This document shows, in pieces, positions 37,004 through 50,641 of a stretch of 64,000 nucleotides of DNA (the first letter of the stretch is position 1; every line of letters begins with the position of its first letter). A program made the position numbers and the translations under genes. A model generated the notes under the pieces. It had not been told where the DNA came from. It made no database searches and worked only from the letters and a program-made list of their open reading frames with translations. Source of the DNA: Lottia gigantea (Eukaryota > Mollusca > Gastropoda > Lottiidae); the NCBI RefSeq assembly GCF_000327385.1, contig NW_008711113.1, positions 712,826-776,825 on the forward strand. The letters are read 5' to 3'.

Positions 37004-38490
37004 ATAATAGCCTAAAAATTCATTTGCTTTAAAAGTAAAGGGTGCGTGGAAAAATGAGAAAATTTCCCTTTAAACCAAATCTGCTTTCGTGATGCAAAAT
37101 TATTTCATTGTTTTCGCTAGTTATTAACAGCGACATAAATACTTATTGATAAAATCGTAATCGGATTGGGATATTAGCTCGAAGAAAGGACATGCTGTGA
37201 CCTGTTAGCGATCGATGGTAAGAATTGGACTTAATTGGGATTAAAGATTAAGCTAAATTGAAATGTGTAGTCTTAAAAGATTTTCTTAGTATCCTGATTA
37301 GAATACAGGGACTCATTAAAAGAACGTTATTACTGTGGAAGTAAATGGCATTGTAATAAGGTTACGATTATGTTGCCCTGTAACGAACTAAATTAAAGAT
37401 AATGCTTGGTTTACAATTTTAAATACAGATCAACGCACAATCTTTTATTGCTCACGTAACGTACAGAAACAGCGAATTGTTACCAAGGTTGCATGCAACT
37501 TAAACGAATTGTTACCAACACCAACATTGGCAGCGAATGTCAATTTTCGCAGCTGATCGGGTAGCGGTTACAAAAAAATTTCAGACAGATCTCAAAAAAC
37601 TTTTTATCCACTGTTGTTGCGTGTTTAGTTTTATTGCAAACAAAGGAAAGGTCGAAGTAATAACGCGTTGAGAGTGCAGTGAAACATGGAACAGTTAATT
37701 TCATTTTTAAGAGGAACCTGTGTATAGTTTATCGAAACCCATATATGGCTCAGTTCGGCAGTGAATTTATCAATAATTGTTTCTTGGACGTTTTTAATAA
37801 ATTTTGAAAGAAAGAGAAAATTGTCTATTGAAATTCCGGTTAAGGCTCTCTTCGTCACAAACATAATTTATGAACCTACTACCTTTATATTCTTCTTGAC
37901 CCAAAATATCCACAAGCAAGAGAATATATTTTGAACTGATACATAAAATTGGAATAAGATTCTGAAACTAATACATATCTTTTCAATCACATGGTTTTAG
38001 AAACACCTGACACCACCCAATCAATGCAGGCAATCGGGTTATTTATTGCCTTTAATGTATATCACTGTAATTGGAAATATTGATATGTAAAGTTGTTTTG
38101 CTTTCATACGTTTAGATGTAAATCTGTTGCATTTAAATGTAAACATTCTGGATTTCAGATTGACTGACTGCAAAATGACCTTTGTACAGTTCAGTTTCGC
38201 AGGATACCCAGGACTGATTGAAATAAGTCGGACGGACAATTATTGGGGCGGTCGTGTTTACTATTTTCATGAGTAATTTATTTTACTTACCTTATACCTA
38301 TGAATGCTAACGGCAGGTTACCATCAGGAACCCCGAAGAGAGAAATTACAAGGGTGGAATGTTCAGATCAACAAGAAAGAAGATTGAATTTTAAAGAAGA
38401 CAACTGCACGAGTCGTCTTTTTTATGAGGCACTGCAATATATAGAAAAGGCATTATGGAAATAGGAAATGAAATTCTTTGTATTTGTCTG
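37004..38490. other. Unassigned sequence
   Basis: No supportable gene. CAGCGAATTGTTACCAA and ACGAATTGTTACCAACACC near 37470 and 37506 form a small local repeat. Confidence 0.45.
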
Positions 38491-38530
38491 GAAGTAGAAC
38501 GTTAAACTCCATTCATTTCATTTCATTTTG
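38491..38530 (+). mobile_element. SINE-like 3' tail (shared family)
   Basis: GAAGTAGAACGTTAAACTCC followed by ATTCATTTCATTTCATTTTG is the most complete plus-strand copy of the shared tail. The upstream body was not recognised. Confidence 0.65.
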
Positions 38531-40807
38531 TAAAGGAATTATGCGATTTTCGTACATTTCTAGTACTTCTGAAGACTATTTACATATATATATATAAGTA
38601 ATTAGGGTTGTCATCAATTCTTGGTAAAATGAAACACTTTTTAATCCATTTTAGAATAAGACTCAAATCACTAATACTACTAATGATAACTGCACCTTTA
38701 GACATTATTAACCTTTTTGGCTTTTGTTAAAATCGTACAAAAATGCCACAATTTAACAGCTCCTTCAATGTCATCCTTATGACAGGGCATTATGTTTTTC
38801 TGTTTGATCAAGTATATATAGATGTAAATATCATAATATATTTAAGAAATATTTTCAGGTACGTTTTAAGATAATGAATATATTTCATACAGCCCCTTTA
38901 ATAAAAAATGGGAAAGAAGCCGAAACATGAAAACCAAGATATCTAGAGACCTATGAAGTGACAATAAAATAACTGTTTTGAAATAAAATTGTTATCAGTA
39001 ACAATTACTTCACTATCATGCGAACGTGAGAATTGTATTTGTTCTACCCAAGAGAGATATATAAACGCCATCGTCTGAAAATGTTATTCTCACACCAAGT
39101 CTATATGTATAAATGTTTACTGCACGCAAGGTCTGAAAACATTTTCTAATAGCCCTATAGATGTTATAAATATAAGTTTTTTTTAACACCAATCTATTCG
39201 TTTTTCGATCATGTACCTTTAACATTAACACAAGACTTGTCGCCAAACGGACGTGGACACAAATGCATGATATAATAAGGCGCTGTGATGCGATGAAAAT
39301 CGTTTGAAATAGCAATATAACATCATTTGCTGATTGGCATCAGGCCTCCCTGCTCAACATTAGGATTCAACATTAATGGTTGCAAAAAAATACGCAATGG
39401 ACGTTTCTGGGTTAGAAAGGATCAGAATTGTTCTAATCTTCAATGGTCACTCAGTCCGCATTGGAGAGCGGTGGATTGAGCAATAGTCTACATTTTAGAT
39501 TTTCAACAATTGACTTATTTTTAAGTGCACAGCCTTTCGCAATCGGTGCTGGGTAAGAAGACATATATTTCGAAAAGAATATCGATTTTCTTTTCAAAAT
39601 AGGAGCATTTCACATTTAGTTTGTACCACGAATTTCGAAAAGTCTTGAAAAATTTTTTAAAAAATGCATTGATTAAATTTTCGTCAGATATTCGCCGAAG
39701 TAGTTAGTGTAAAGTGCGTTCAACTGGTTTGACCTAATTAAATAATCGGTTTGTTGAATAACATTATGTTTAAATAGAAAATTGACAGTTAATCAGCTGT
39801 TATGTTCAATAATATTTCAGTTCAACATAATATTGAACATACACGAATGTTTGACAGATGTAAATTTTGGAAAATAAAAACATTTCAAGTATTAGCGGTT
39901 CATGCACTCAGTGATCACAACTGTGAATTTTGTGAATGAATTTAAGCAGACGTCCAGTTCATCTAATATGCACAGCTATTATCAGACCATATTGTTTTCT
40001 CAGTTACATTTTGCCAGTAATTTCTTTTTAAATATCAACTTCAAAACAGCACTGCGAGTTGGGATGAAAAAATTGATGGAAATTTTTTTGGATACAGGAA
40101 TTTTATATCTATATGGACCCGAAGACATTTTAATACCAATGACACACAATTTCAAATTGTATTTTAAAGTTTCTTGAAACGATGGATAAAATCAATTCAA
40201 CCATGACAGTTGTCGGAGACAGTGTGTTTGAAGATTTGCAATAGAAAAAAATTCAATCAATAAAGCCCACGGCGAAGGTATTCTATTTTTTGTGGACTAG
40301 TGATTGCAAAATGCATGAGTATGCGACTTCATGTTGATTCTGCAAAAACTCTATTGCGCAAATTTACACAAAAAATGCTTACAGTGTTTTAGCCAAGTCG
40401 TGCATTACGTCTGATTATAAATACAGGGATTAGTCAGTTACAGTCCTTTCCACACTGTAATCTAAAAAAACACACGTGCACGTTCCGAAAGCGTGCATAT
40501 GGTACGAGTTCGGTTAGTCTGGGTTAATGCGTGGACACCTTCGTGTTGGTATTCAGATACCAAAAGCTTAGTCCGAAAAGTTTACTAATTGTAACGTTCA
40601 GAAGATATTTCACAGAAATTGTGCCATTTTAAAAATGAAATGACTATTGTACCGTCAGTACCTACGTTTAATTACGGATCAGATAACCTACAGACTGTGA
40701 AATTCAATATAGTTGACTGAAGGCTTCTTCTCATGTTTTTGGTACATTGATGCTAGGGTACTAATTTATGTCTTAAAAAAGGTAAAAATTACACTGTTTA
40801 AAATCAT
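38531..40807. other. Unassigned sequence
   Basis: No supportable gene. A short (TA)n tract lies at 38582-38597. An inverted repeat (ATGTTCAATA at 39802, TATTGAACAT at 39831) forms a 10-bp stem with a 19-base spacer. A 91-codon plus-strand frame at 39902-40177 is AT-rich and unrecognised. Confidence 0.45.
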
Positions 40808-41090
40808 ATGTAACACCTGATCCTACTCTTGTACTGGGTTTGTCAACTCGACATTAATGTTAGAGGGACCACATAGTTTATAGTGTTTATCTTATATATT
40901 AATTGTGATACAATGTAACAATTTGCTGTTGCTGTACTTTACATTGGCAAAAAAGATTGCGCGTTGATCTATATTGAAAATTGTTACACCCAGTTCCACT
41001 TTCTACTGGGGTTATCAGCTTAGCATCCCTTTAAGAGATTTCACATATCTTATATTATTTATTTGATATATTAATTGTGATACAATGACC
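40808..41090. repeat. Diverged tandem duplication, about 173-bp period
   Basis: Both copies run from a TAACACCTGATCCTACTCT-like start (40810; second copy TTACACCCAGTTCCACTTTC at 40984) through ACTGGG, ATTAATGTT or TTAGCATCC and a shared end TATTAATTGTGATACAATG (40897 and 41067). They differ by many substitutions and small indels. Confidence 0.75.
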
Positions 41091-42946
41091 ATACTCTTAT
41101 TTTCAATTAATTCATTAAATATCCAAAGTAAGAAGTGTTCGGTGCAGGTACAGCCAGTCCATCGATAATACGTTCAGAAGACACAATGACCTTCTGAATA
41201 TCGACCATGTGTGGCATATGACACACCCTTTAGAAAACATCTGCTTTGAACACCTGATAGAGACAATATGCATCTATGCCATATGCGAATGGTAATTTTA
41301 TGCAACTCACTGAATCAATACCTGCTTGTTGGTGACCTGCATGATCATACAGCCGTAGAGTAACATTTAAATAATACAGTTAGCAGAATAGAAGACAACT
41401 GTAGTAACAAGATTGGTAATGATACCCAAATGTTATCAAGTGTTTCAATTTGTGGTTTTTGGCATTGGCATCTATTCACTTAATAAAATCGATTAATACG
41501 TGCGTGAATATACGAAATCATGCGTGGACTTCGCCGTGCCCCACTATTTTTAAGGGTTGTTGGCTCTTGTTTCAGATCTTGCTTTTTATTGCCCCCAGGA
41601 AGACGATCGTGGTTTTGGTTTTTGTGGACTTTGACACTGTGTAATCAAAAAAATTTTAACAGAACTATAGTATTGCATGTTCCGTGGTCAATCGTAACTG
41701 CATTAAAATATTGTGGCCAATGTTTGGGAAATTGCAGCTCCCCTAAACTGATGGTGCTTTCATCGACTTACGCTGCAAGAATGTTCATCATTTGGAAAAT
41801 TAGTCATTGCAAAAAAGGGTCACCAATAACATGTGGTCGCCTTCATTTGGTCCGGCCAATTTGTACATTCTTGCATTGAGATGAGTAACAGGATAACGAC
41901 AGCCAAATGTTACATAGTTTACACATCTGGAAATAGGCATAGCAAAAAAAAATTCCAATATAAATAATTGACAGGTATTAGTTCCAGATACGAAACAAAC
42001 AACCAATATTGCTTACTTAGTAATTCTTACTCCTAATAGTTCGATAGTTCCACTGTGCGAGAAAGCTATCGTGAATGCCATTTTTTTTAAACCTAAAAAC
42101 TAGCGAGGATAATAACACTCTTCGCAAATACTTTTTTTGCGAATAGTTTTTGCGTCCAAGTTTTTCCCCTCTGCTTTCCAATTAGAGTGTCCACGTTACA
42201 AATAATAGTGCAGGGACAACACGTATAATGCCGGACATTGGGAAAAGGGATTCGATTTCCGTTCCTTTTAAAAAGAAACTGGTAAACACCCAACTTTAAG
42301 GACTAACTCACTCAAAAAACATCATTTGGATGCACGTTTCAAAACAGTAATACGTGCACAACGAAATGAACGTAAGAGTCAACATAATATAAAATGAACA
42401 ATTAATTTTTATCATATTTACTTCTACCATATAATTTGTAATTTATTATAATATATTAGTCAATTTCCAAGCTGGGATGATAAGATAAGGCGTTCGTGAT
42501 GATGTTTCTGAAATGTTGGGTCGACGAAAGACCTGAACCGGCACGAAATTCTTTGCTTTTATGTTTGGAACATGATAAAAGACCTAGAGATATGAGCTGT
42601 GTTTTATCACTTTTTCAATTAATTTCGGGTTTGAAGTCACAAACAGGTTTACTTTCATTCATGATGAAATAACTTTTTTTTGGATTCGGTTTTTTCCTTT
42701 AATTGAATAAGATGCCAAGTTTATCAAATTGTTAAACCACATTGCCAACGATTTCTTTACTAGTGTTCATCTGCAGCCAATACCAAGAATATTTTACTTA
42801 CAATAATTTGAGTTTTCCGTTATCTGATTGGTCAATGAAAGATAATTTATAAAAGTTGACCACTGTGTTTATTTAATCAGATCCCGAGTTAATATCTTTG
42901 CTCGACTAAAGTCCGCGATATGTGCTTCTGATGTTGTAGCCTTATT
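41091..42946. other. Unassigned sequence
   Basis: A 119-codon plus-strand frame (41520-41879) overlaps another frame on the same strand (41450-41644) and one on the other (41800-42006), and all have irregular composition, so none is called. Two short segments (CATTTGGAAAATTAGTCATT near 41789 and CATCTGGAAATAGGCATAGC near 41925) resemble each other and suggest a small duplication. Confidence 0.4.
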
Positions 42947-42988
42947 TATTTCATTTGGAATGAATGGACTTTTACGCCCTACTTTTCT
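42947..42988 (-). mobile_element. SINE-like 3' tail (shared family)
   Basis: On the minus strand, AAAAGTAGGGCGTAAAAGTC is followed by CATTCATTCCAAATGAAATA. It matches the shared tail with a few changes. Confidence 0.6.
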
Positions 42989-43239
42989 TCCCTAATGTTA
43001 TTTCATTTAATAGTTCATTAACATTATTGAACTTAATAATTAGTTATTATTTTAGTCTTGTGTAGGTTTAGTACCAGACTAACCCCCCGGCGTTCATTTG
43101 AAATAACTCCAGTTTTTGTATACAATCTATTTCCAATTTACAAGCGACCTTTTAGGTGCACAGTCTGTAGCAAATTACGTGTATGTACACATTCACACAA
43201 CATTTGCATGACCGATAGTGGTACGTTCTAATGAGTCCA

Positions 43240-43645
43240 GCGCCCAGCATCATCAATAGCGGTTTTGAATTCATATTCAGACGTTGATACAAAAATCCTA
43301 ACAGCTGTTCCTACAATCAAGAACACCGTCACCGCTCAGCATCATCAACATTGGTTTTAAACTCCAAAGACACCATCTCAACGTACGTCAACAAATTCCG
43401 ATGTCATTACGTAAATCCTAATGACTTTTCCTACAATCACCACCCAGCATCATCAACAGTGGTTTTAAAATTTAAAAAAATTTTTAGCAGTAACTATCTC
43501 GAGGTATGTCCGAATAAAACCCAGGATACACGAATCCGTATTAATTTTGCTACAATAAAGACCACCGTCACCTATCGAGTCCTATATCAGAATCAATTCC
43601 CAGCGTCGATACAAAAATCGTTACGATCGAGACCACCGTCCGCAT
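43240..43645. repeat. Degenerate tandem repeat, about 92-110-bp unit
   Basis: CAGCATCATCAACAGTGGTT-type starts lie at 43245, 43337 and 43445. TTCCTACAATCAAGA-type parts lie at about 43308, 43428 and 43552, and GACCACCGTCACC-type parts at about 43322, 43560 and 43630. About four decayed copies are visible. A 100-codon open frame across it is a by-product. Confidence 0.8.
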
Positions 43646-46600
43646 CGACATAAGGTCATAGTAGTATATCTTTCACAGCTCACGTCAATACCCTATCAAC
43701 AGCTCATATTTTCGTTACCTTTCACTGGCCAGGGTTGCTGACACCTCATCAGCAGACGTGGGAATAACCTAAACAATATTGTGTATAATAATAAAGTTTG
43801 CTCCGTATCTATGTTATCATTTTCTATAATGTGATGAAAGATGGGTATTATTTGTATAGTTAAGGGAATTTCATGATGTCTGGAAAAATCATACATTTTA
43901 ATAAAAATTTTAAAAATGTTATAATTTATTCAATTAACTATGTGAATCACGAGAGAGATAACTGTCACATATAATCAACATTGCGATCCACAAAACTCCA
44001 GTCAAAAATTAAGATACAAAACCCAAATACTAACGAATCGCAAAACGAAACCTATACATCAGTAGAACCTAATGTGGAGATGCAGAAAAGTCTCATAATA
44101 TTCCTGATGGAATTTTCAGTTTGGCATGTCAGCTCGGTACCATGCGGAGAGTACACAAACTATTTTTTTGAATTAGCATTGAATTGTCAATTTCGTTATT
44201 TCCAATTAAAAATAGATGTACAGAGAATTTAATTGCGTTATACTTCTTGAATAATAATGGTGAAATAAAATTTTAAAATTAATGTTTGAGGTTCAAAAAA
44301 TAGCAAAGCAAACTGAAATGGTCATACACAACAATTAGTTTTAGTAATTGTCTTCAAAGTTGACCAAAGTTAATCACTAACTCCAAAGGTCAGATGGTGT
44401 AAACAAATATTCGTCTTTAACCTCATTAGGCCACCGAATGGACCACTTTGATGTTAAGGTCGCTTTGGACAACACAGACAATTGATTTTTAACATGTTTT
44501 GTTACTCAACTGTATGCTATTTGGAAAATTTTAATTGATTTTCTGGAATGATTTGGTACAGTTTTGCTATGGAAAAACGAGTGGGTTGGAAGTTTACAGT
44601 TAAGTTACAATTTCGGACGAGAAAATAAGCATTACGTGATGGCTCGAGGACGCACATAATAAACAGAAGTAATTTTTTTCACAAGCTTTTGCAATTCGGA
44701 ATTTTAAATTGAAACTTAGATCAGTTCAGCTGAGCAAAGTGTTATTGCTCGAGTCCACAAAAAAAAAAGAACTGGAAACGAAATGACACTATTCAACGAA
44801 ATTGAAATACGAAAGGTGCAAATTTCATACAGTAGAGTATGTGTTAATAGTGTTGTAAAGGGAAAAAAAATAAATTTTCATTTTACTTTGCTTAAAACGA
44901 AACCCAAAGTGTTAAAAATATTCAAATAACAGAATTTATGTGTAAACGTTTGGGGTTGGGTTTAAGGGGTCGAGGCTAAGTTGAATGTAGTATGCCGCCA
45001 TATTTGACTTAAGTTCTTGAGTAAGAAATGTTGCCCGAGAAATTCAAATTTCTTACAATTTCCCTTTTCTCAAGGCAGTCCTAATATTCGACGATTGTGT
45101 ATTTATCAGATCCGTCTTAAGTGTGATATTTTGAAGAAGGCAAGTATAAAGGATCTTGAGATGCAATGTAAATATAAAATCCCACTGTACGGCTTTACCA
45201 AATTGGTCAATTACGGCCTATGTTATATATCGTATTAATATACTGTTGAAATAATGATATAAGTCGTACTTGAATCTCTTTCAAGAGATAATTGGATATT
45301 ATTCAGAATTGTCACAAAAGCTTACTTAGTTGCAAATACCTCTGATGACTTAAAGATGAAAGGTTTTGATCACTTCCTATTCTCATTTCAAAAGGATTAA
45401 TTACAGCTAAGAGTTGACGATGCTTTGAAGACTTATTCAGCTTTTAGTCGCAAGAAAGTGTGTTAAACGCTGAATCAGGATGTGCTAGAACGCAAGCAAT
45501 CGATGTGTTGGTTCGGTAGTTGAGAATATCTGGTCGGCCCTTTGTAGTGAGGTTTGCGACAAAAGTTGAACACGAGCGCTTATTATATTAAAATAATATT
45601 AGCAAGTGCAACGAGTGCAACACTGGTTAAGACATAATGGGTTCATGTCCAAACATCTCTCTCAACATTAGCAGTTGGTTTGATACGGGAGCATATACTC
45701 CATGGAAAAGAATGTACCACAAGGATTGGTTGTTTTCCATATAACATAATACGTAACTCCTTATACCACCGCTTACTTACACCTTATACATAAACATAGT
45801 TAATTCTATCCGGATTACCATATTTAATCTTTATTCATTATATTGCTATTCTCTTTCTTATAAATATTCCAGAAATATTGCATAACAATCAGATTAGAAT
45901 GTCACTTAGATCTGTATGTTTTCACAGTGCAGATGTTGAAGAGTCAAGGATGAATTAGGGATTAACGCTTTTCTGCCCCGCTCATTGGGCTATCAAAGAC
46001 TGACAACGCCATACAGTGTGCAATGTAAGATTACAGCAACATATCCGTCAAAGTATTGTAAACCGCCGGTAGCATATGAAGCTCTTTGCATGTCAACCTT
46101 CTGACCTAAAACTCTTAACTAAGACAATGAACAGAAAAAGTAATGTCTCGACGTGTACAAGAGTCAAACCATGAACCTAAAATTGGAAGCAAGGAGCTAC
46201 CGCCGCTTGAGATGGCCTTCTAAATAAGACATGGACCACTAACCTATACTCCATGGTCGAATGAATTCGACCCGATCACGGAGTTTGACACTCACTGGGT
46301 GTGAAATCACTGTGACATATATTATGACAGTGTTGTAATATGACATGTCGTTGATCAATAAGTTTCATATTTTCTTACGTAATTCAAAAGGCCAATGTCC
46401 TTGGTAGTGATTTCCCTAGAGGCAATAACTTTCTAACTATGACTTATCGTCAATAATTCTCAAAATTAATTATGTAGCTAAAACAAAAATGAGCTCTCGA
46501 TAGATAGAAGTTCACACTAAATTACCCTAGAAACCCATCAAATAAACCGTTTTTTTACAACGGTTTGCAATATTCTACCCGGAATATTTTTTGGAACATG

Positions 46601-47974
46601 TATCTTAAATTGCTCGTTGATATGAATATCCATTTTTGCAAGCAAAAAATGTTAAATGTTACGGTTTAAATGTGCATTTACATCAGAAACCTGAAAAAGG
46701 TATCTTGTAAGCTGGTGTAACATAATTGTTCCGAAGACCTAAAGTAACTTGAAAATGGTTTGAAATAAATTAACATCGACGCCGGTTATAAACTTAATAG
46801 CCGTAATATGTATTTCGAGTCCTTAGACTCAGTGGGGGTTTTAGTCAACCTTTGACGCTCTGGTTGTTTCAAGGTGGATAGAAAATGCGGTGGGTGAACC
46901 GTGTAATATCGGAGTAACCATATCGAACAAAAGAGCAACTTTAAGGAGCATGATGTATTTAAACAATCACTGGTGAAAATTATACACTCTAGCAAGACAA
47001 GACCAAAGATTGTAATTTTAGGTAAAGTTTAGGCTTGTTTTGGCTTGACAATATATTTCCATTTTTAAATTTTCTCAACTGGGGCATTCTGTTAACTAAT
47101 GCACATTTGTTACAATGTCATGCGTACCTTATTGATTAAAAAAGAAGTGAGTTATACCATAATATAAAATTATGATTTTTGTATTTATATGCGTACCTAA
47201 ACACAAATTGAAGAAGTAGATTTAATACAATGAATTGCGAATATAATCTATTCAAGTAGAAAAGGAGTCCTTATAAAATGATACTGCATAAATATGGAAC
47301 TTCATGAATGTATTGGTGATACATCAATGCACTAACACTATTATTTTATTTAAAGAAATAAATGATAGAATATTATATAACACAATAAAGCAGTACCTAT
47401 ATAATATGATATTAGTAAATTTAGCTAGAGTTGGAAAGTGAGACATTGCAACGAGATATAATGAAATATATTGAAGTCCAAAAGGTAAGACGCAGATCGT
47501 ATGTTCAGTAAACGAGATCTATGTAGGCTCGTATCAATTTTCTTGAAGGTACTTTCTGATAAAGAGATATTTAGGCCAAGCGGCTAATATCTGTAAGTAG
47601 GTCTATTCAGTCCAAAATAATCGTACAGATAATTATATATATGTCAAGTAGGTAACCTTTGCAATCTTAAAAACGAAATCGCATAACTAATAATAACTGC
47701 ACCATACTAAAATAAACCAAATTAAACTAAAGTGCAATGTAAACACTTGGGCAATGCATTCCTGAAACATGCATCAGAAATGTTTCGGTAGACCCTATTT
47801 TGTCGAATTTATGAAGAGACAAGTGTGAATATTATGCACAAGAAATATAATAATGGTATTTGTCTTTTTATTCATTTTTCGAAAATAGCTTCAATAGCAG
47901 TTTTTTGTAACGTCGTTTTTTGTGGGATTCGTAACTTTATACATCATGTATGTGTTTTAAACTGATATTTTCAG
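43646..47974. other. Unassigned sequence with one coding-like fragment
   Basis: At 45940-46104 a plus-strand frame of 54 codons reads like protein (contains NAFLPRSLGYQRLTTPYSVQ and PSKYCKPPVAYEALC) and closes at a TGA; a second in-frame stretch near 46170-46220 (MNLKLEARSYRRLRWPSK) has similar character. The region may be a decayed coding sequence, source unknown. No other gene or repeat was recognised. Confidence 0.35.
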
Positions 47975-47979
47975 GTAAA

Positions 47980-48079
47980 ATGGTTTTCGAGGGCACTGAC
48001 TTCGATTATGTGGTTTACATGATTGGCATGTCGAGTCTAAAACCCCCTGAGCTGAAACTTTTGGCCAGCTACAAGCCTA
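47980..48079 (+). CDS. Candidate short coding exon, unrecognised protein
   Basis: A clear acceptor, CTGATATTTTCAG (AG at 47973-47974), is followed within five bases by an ATG in an ideal context (TAAAATGG). The frame is open for 33 codons plus one base to a donor-like CCTA|GTATGT at 48080. The peptide is balanced and protein-like: MVFEGTDFDYVVYMIGMSS, then LKPPELKLLASYKP. Local GC is higher than in the flanks. If the donor is not used, the frame ends at TAG a few codons later (48088-48090), giving a 36-residue peptide. The arrangement fits a first coding exon with a 5' UTR exon upstream, or an internal exon, since the frame is also open across the acceptor (GKMV). I do not recognise the family, and no following exon was identified. 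Confidence 0.4.
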
Positions 48080-48090
48080 GTATGTATTAG

Positions 48091-50395
48091 TTCAATACTT
48101 TTAATATATGATCCTCATGACATCAGCTATGTCAATAGTCAAAATGTAACGATTGTGATGTTATAAGTACTATATAAGTGTTGTTTCAAGTGGGCTCTTA
48201 ATGCTGTAAAAGTAGGAGTGAAGTGTAGTGTAATATGTAATAAATTATGACCCAGTCACTAATCATGTAGGTCAAGCAGGCACTCACATTAGTTCGAGTG
48301 ATGGACTCTTCGGCATCACATATTTATGACCCATATTCATATCTCAAACGGAAACGTAAAATTCTTTCAAAACAGAGGTATCGTATCGCAGTTTGTGAGT
48401 CAAAATGATCCCCTTTGCGAACCATTATTCCCTATGATTAGCCAAAGTTAACATTTATCTCCACAACCTGCGAATCAAATCCAATTGTATATTTTTCGTG
48501 TAAAACATTTACCAAATGTAGAAATATACAACTCTCAAGTCTCTGTAATCTACATGAAGTAACGAACTGAAGTCTTCAACTGAATTGCCATCTAATATTC
48601 ATGACATGCTTATCAAACTTTAACTTGATTAGCCCAACTTTTTCAAATGTGACAATCAATTCGGATTGTAACCATAGTAGTGGCGGGTGTCGCCCGCGAA
48701 GCAGACCATGCTTACTCTTTTCGAAACACCTGATGGTATCTCTCTTTGGTCCACTACTACATTTTTGTTAAACTTTGGACGAGATTTTTGATTGGTATGC
48801 TTTACTATTAACGTAAACTGTAAAAGGGGATGAAGAGAATTCCACTGCCATCGTGTAAAGTTGTGCAAAACGAACCAAATTAATTATAGTTTAGGAATAA
48901 GAATGAATCACCTTACCATTTAAGCAATTCTAGCTTCTTGCATATCCGTTTTTATGTGGACAGAAAGTTATTGCAACATTTATTTCATTGTTTGTATCAT
49001 TATTGTTCTTTAATTACAAACGGATGTAGGTTTTAAAAACCTTTCGAAATCTCAACGATCGGATCTCATTACAAATCACTTCACGCTACCTGAATGTAAA
49101 ATGCTGTATTTAAATTTGAGCAGAAGATGAGTTCATTTGCGTGAACTGAGGTCAGCATGTTCAGAACTGCGGAACGCGTGATTATCGAACACAATCGTTT
49201 ATACTGATCGTCTTGGGAGTGTGGGACACCTTCGTTGTGTCACCAAAGATGTAAAAACCCCAGTCCGAAACACATTCAGAAGAAGGAAAGCAACTCATAC
49301 ACTACTTGTATTTATTAAATTTAACCTTTTAAGATCTTTCAAAACTTCAAATGTTTCATATCGCCAGTCAAAATTAATTTTCATATTTATACAGAATCAA
49401 GTTCAAACGATATCATCCCCGCCACGGGCAGTATATTCGTCAGAATATATACAATCAAAGCCAATCACGACTGTATTTAAACAGTGCTGGCGCTAATTTG
49501 ATTATTATATTAATTGGGTCAATAACTGAATTATTTCTAATTCCTTTCTGTGGCTTTTATCAAGCAAATCTAAAAAAGAACAATTCTTGTGGGCGTAAAA
49601 TGCGTCTCGCATTGAATTCGTAAGAGTTAACCTTATAGGTTGTGAACAGACTAAGGCAAACGTGCATATAGGGTGAAGAGACGCGATGCCGAACAGCCTT
49701 ACGTTCAGTTAGCAAATCGAATGAACAGTGTCATATCAATGGTCGAACTGAAAACTTTTTAATGATTGTGAACGATTAGCTTAATGTAAGGCAGAAATAC
49801 ATCCGATATTATGCTTTTTAGGGACACAAAGCTGCTAGGTCTTTGAACCTGTAAACTGGATTTGAGTCAGAAAACTGTAAGAAACATTTGAAAATGTGAA
49901 CCGCCGTGAATACCACGAGCACATTCGCCTTACTTGTTCCTAAAGGGTATGCCCGATTTTCTACCTCTATACCACATACACATACATGCACATGTATATG
50001 CCACTAAAGACCATACCAAATTTAAGCTAACTGATATTTTTCACTCACAGCAAACAAAACGAATCTTTATCACGAGATCTGTTGCGGAGTCACGGATAAC
50101 TTTTTGTAACAAAGTGAAAAAATATGCACATTCATAATCGACAAACATGTTGAAGCGGATATGAAGTGTCAGCTAGTTGACAGTTAGATTGGTTTTGTGT
50201 CTCTGTATATTATCCAAAATCGATCATAGTTATTAGTGATCAATCATAACGGCTTGTCGCTCGATTAAATTCCAATGATACATGCTTCGTGCATATTGGA
50301 ATATTATTAAAGATTTGGAATAAAATGTGATGATGGTTGGTGCTTTATGTAAATGAATTAATGGAATACTACCTTTCAGAATAAACATAAAATTT
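48091..50395. other. Unassigned sequence
   Basis: No supportable gene. A cryptic CA/TA-rich stretch (CACATACACATACATGCACA) lies at about 49973-49996. Confidence 0.45.
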
Positions 50396-50641
50396 TCAAA
50401 CTTGTCCATCAAGAGGTATTACTCCTTCAAGAATTCCCATCCCAATTACATTTCTAGGATTGGACAAGGTACGTTGTCCGGTAGGATGCGGGATTATCGA
50501 TACAGTAGTAAATAGAAGAAACGAATCGTGTCCGTACCTCGTATGTTCGCTTCTTCCATTTTCGTTTGCATCGATCATTCCACCTGTACACCGCCCTGAA
50601 CGTCGTCTATTCGCGGATTTATTCATAAAATGCAGCATCAT
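50396..50641 (-). CDS. Possible coding segment in a CpG-richer patch, unrecognised
   Basis: An 81-codon minus-strand frame begins with ATG and ends in TGA. It sits in a patch clearly richer in GC and CpG than its surroundings. The peptide has Arg/Gly-rich and then hydrophobic parts (NRRRSGRCTGGMIDANENG, HDSFLLFTTVSIIPHPTG, NVIGMGILEGVIPLDGQV). The plus strand is also open (50460-50765) and carries its own splice-like signals: CTACCTTTCAG before 50380 and ACAAG|GTACGT at 50469, with an open frame between (contains FSNLSIKRYYSFKNS). The patch may hold an exon on one strand or the other; I cannot decide which, and no family is recognised. Confidence 0.22.
   Translation of the reverse strand: MMLHFMNKSANRRRSGRCTGGMIDANENGRSEHTRYGHDSFLLFTTVSIIPHPTGQRTLSNPRNVIGMGILEGVIPLDGQV

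Noticed and set aside
41450-42006. Overlapping open frames on both strands, the longest 119 codons
   Set aside because: Three mutually overlapping frames with erratic composition argue for chance rather than a gene.
43351-43653. 100-codon plus-strand open frame
   Set aside because: It lies wholly inside the degenerate tandem repeat at 43240-43645.
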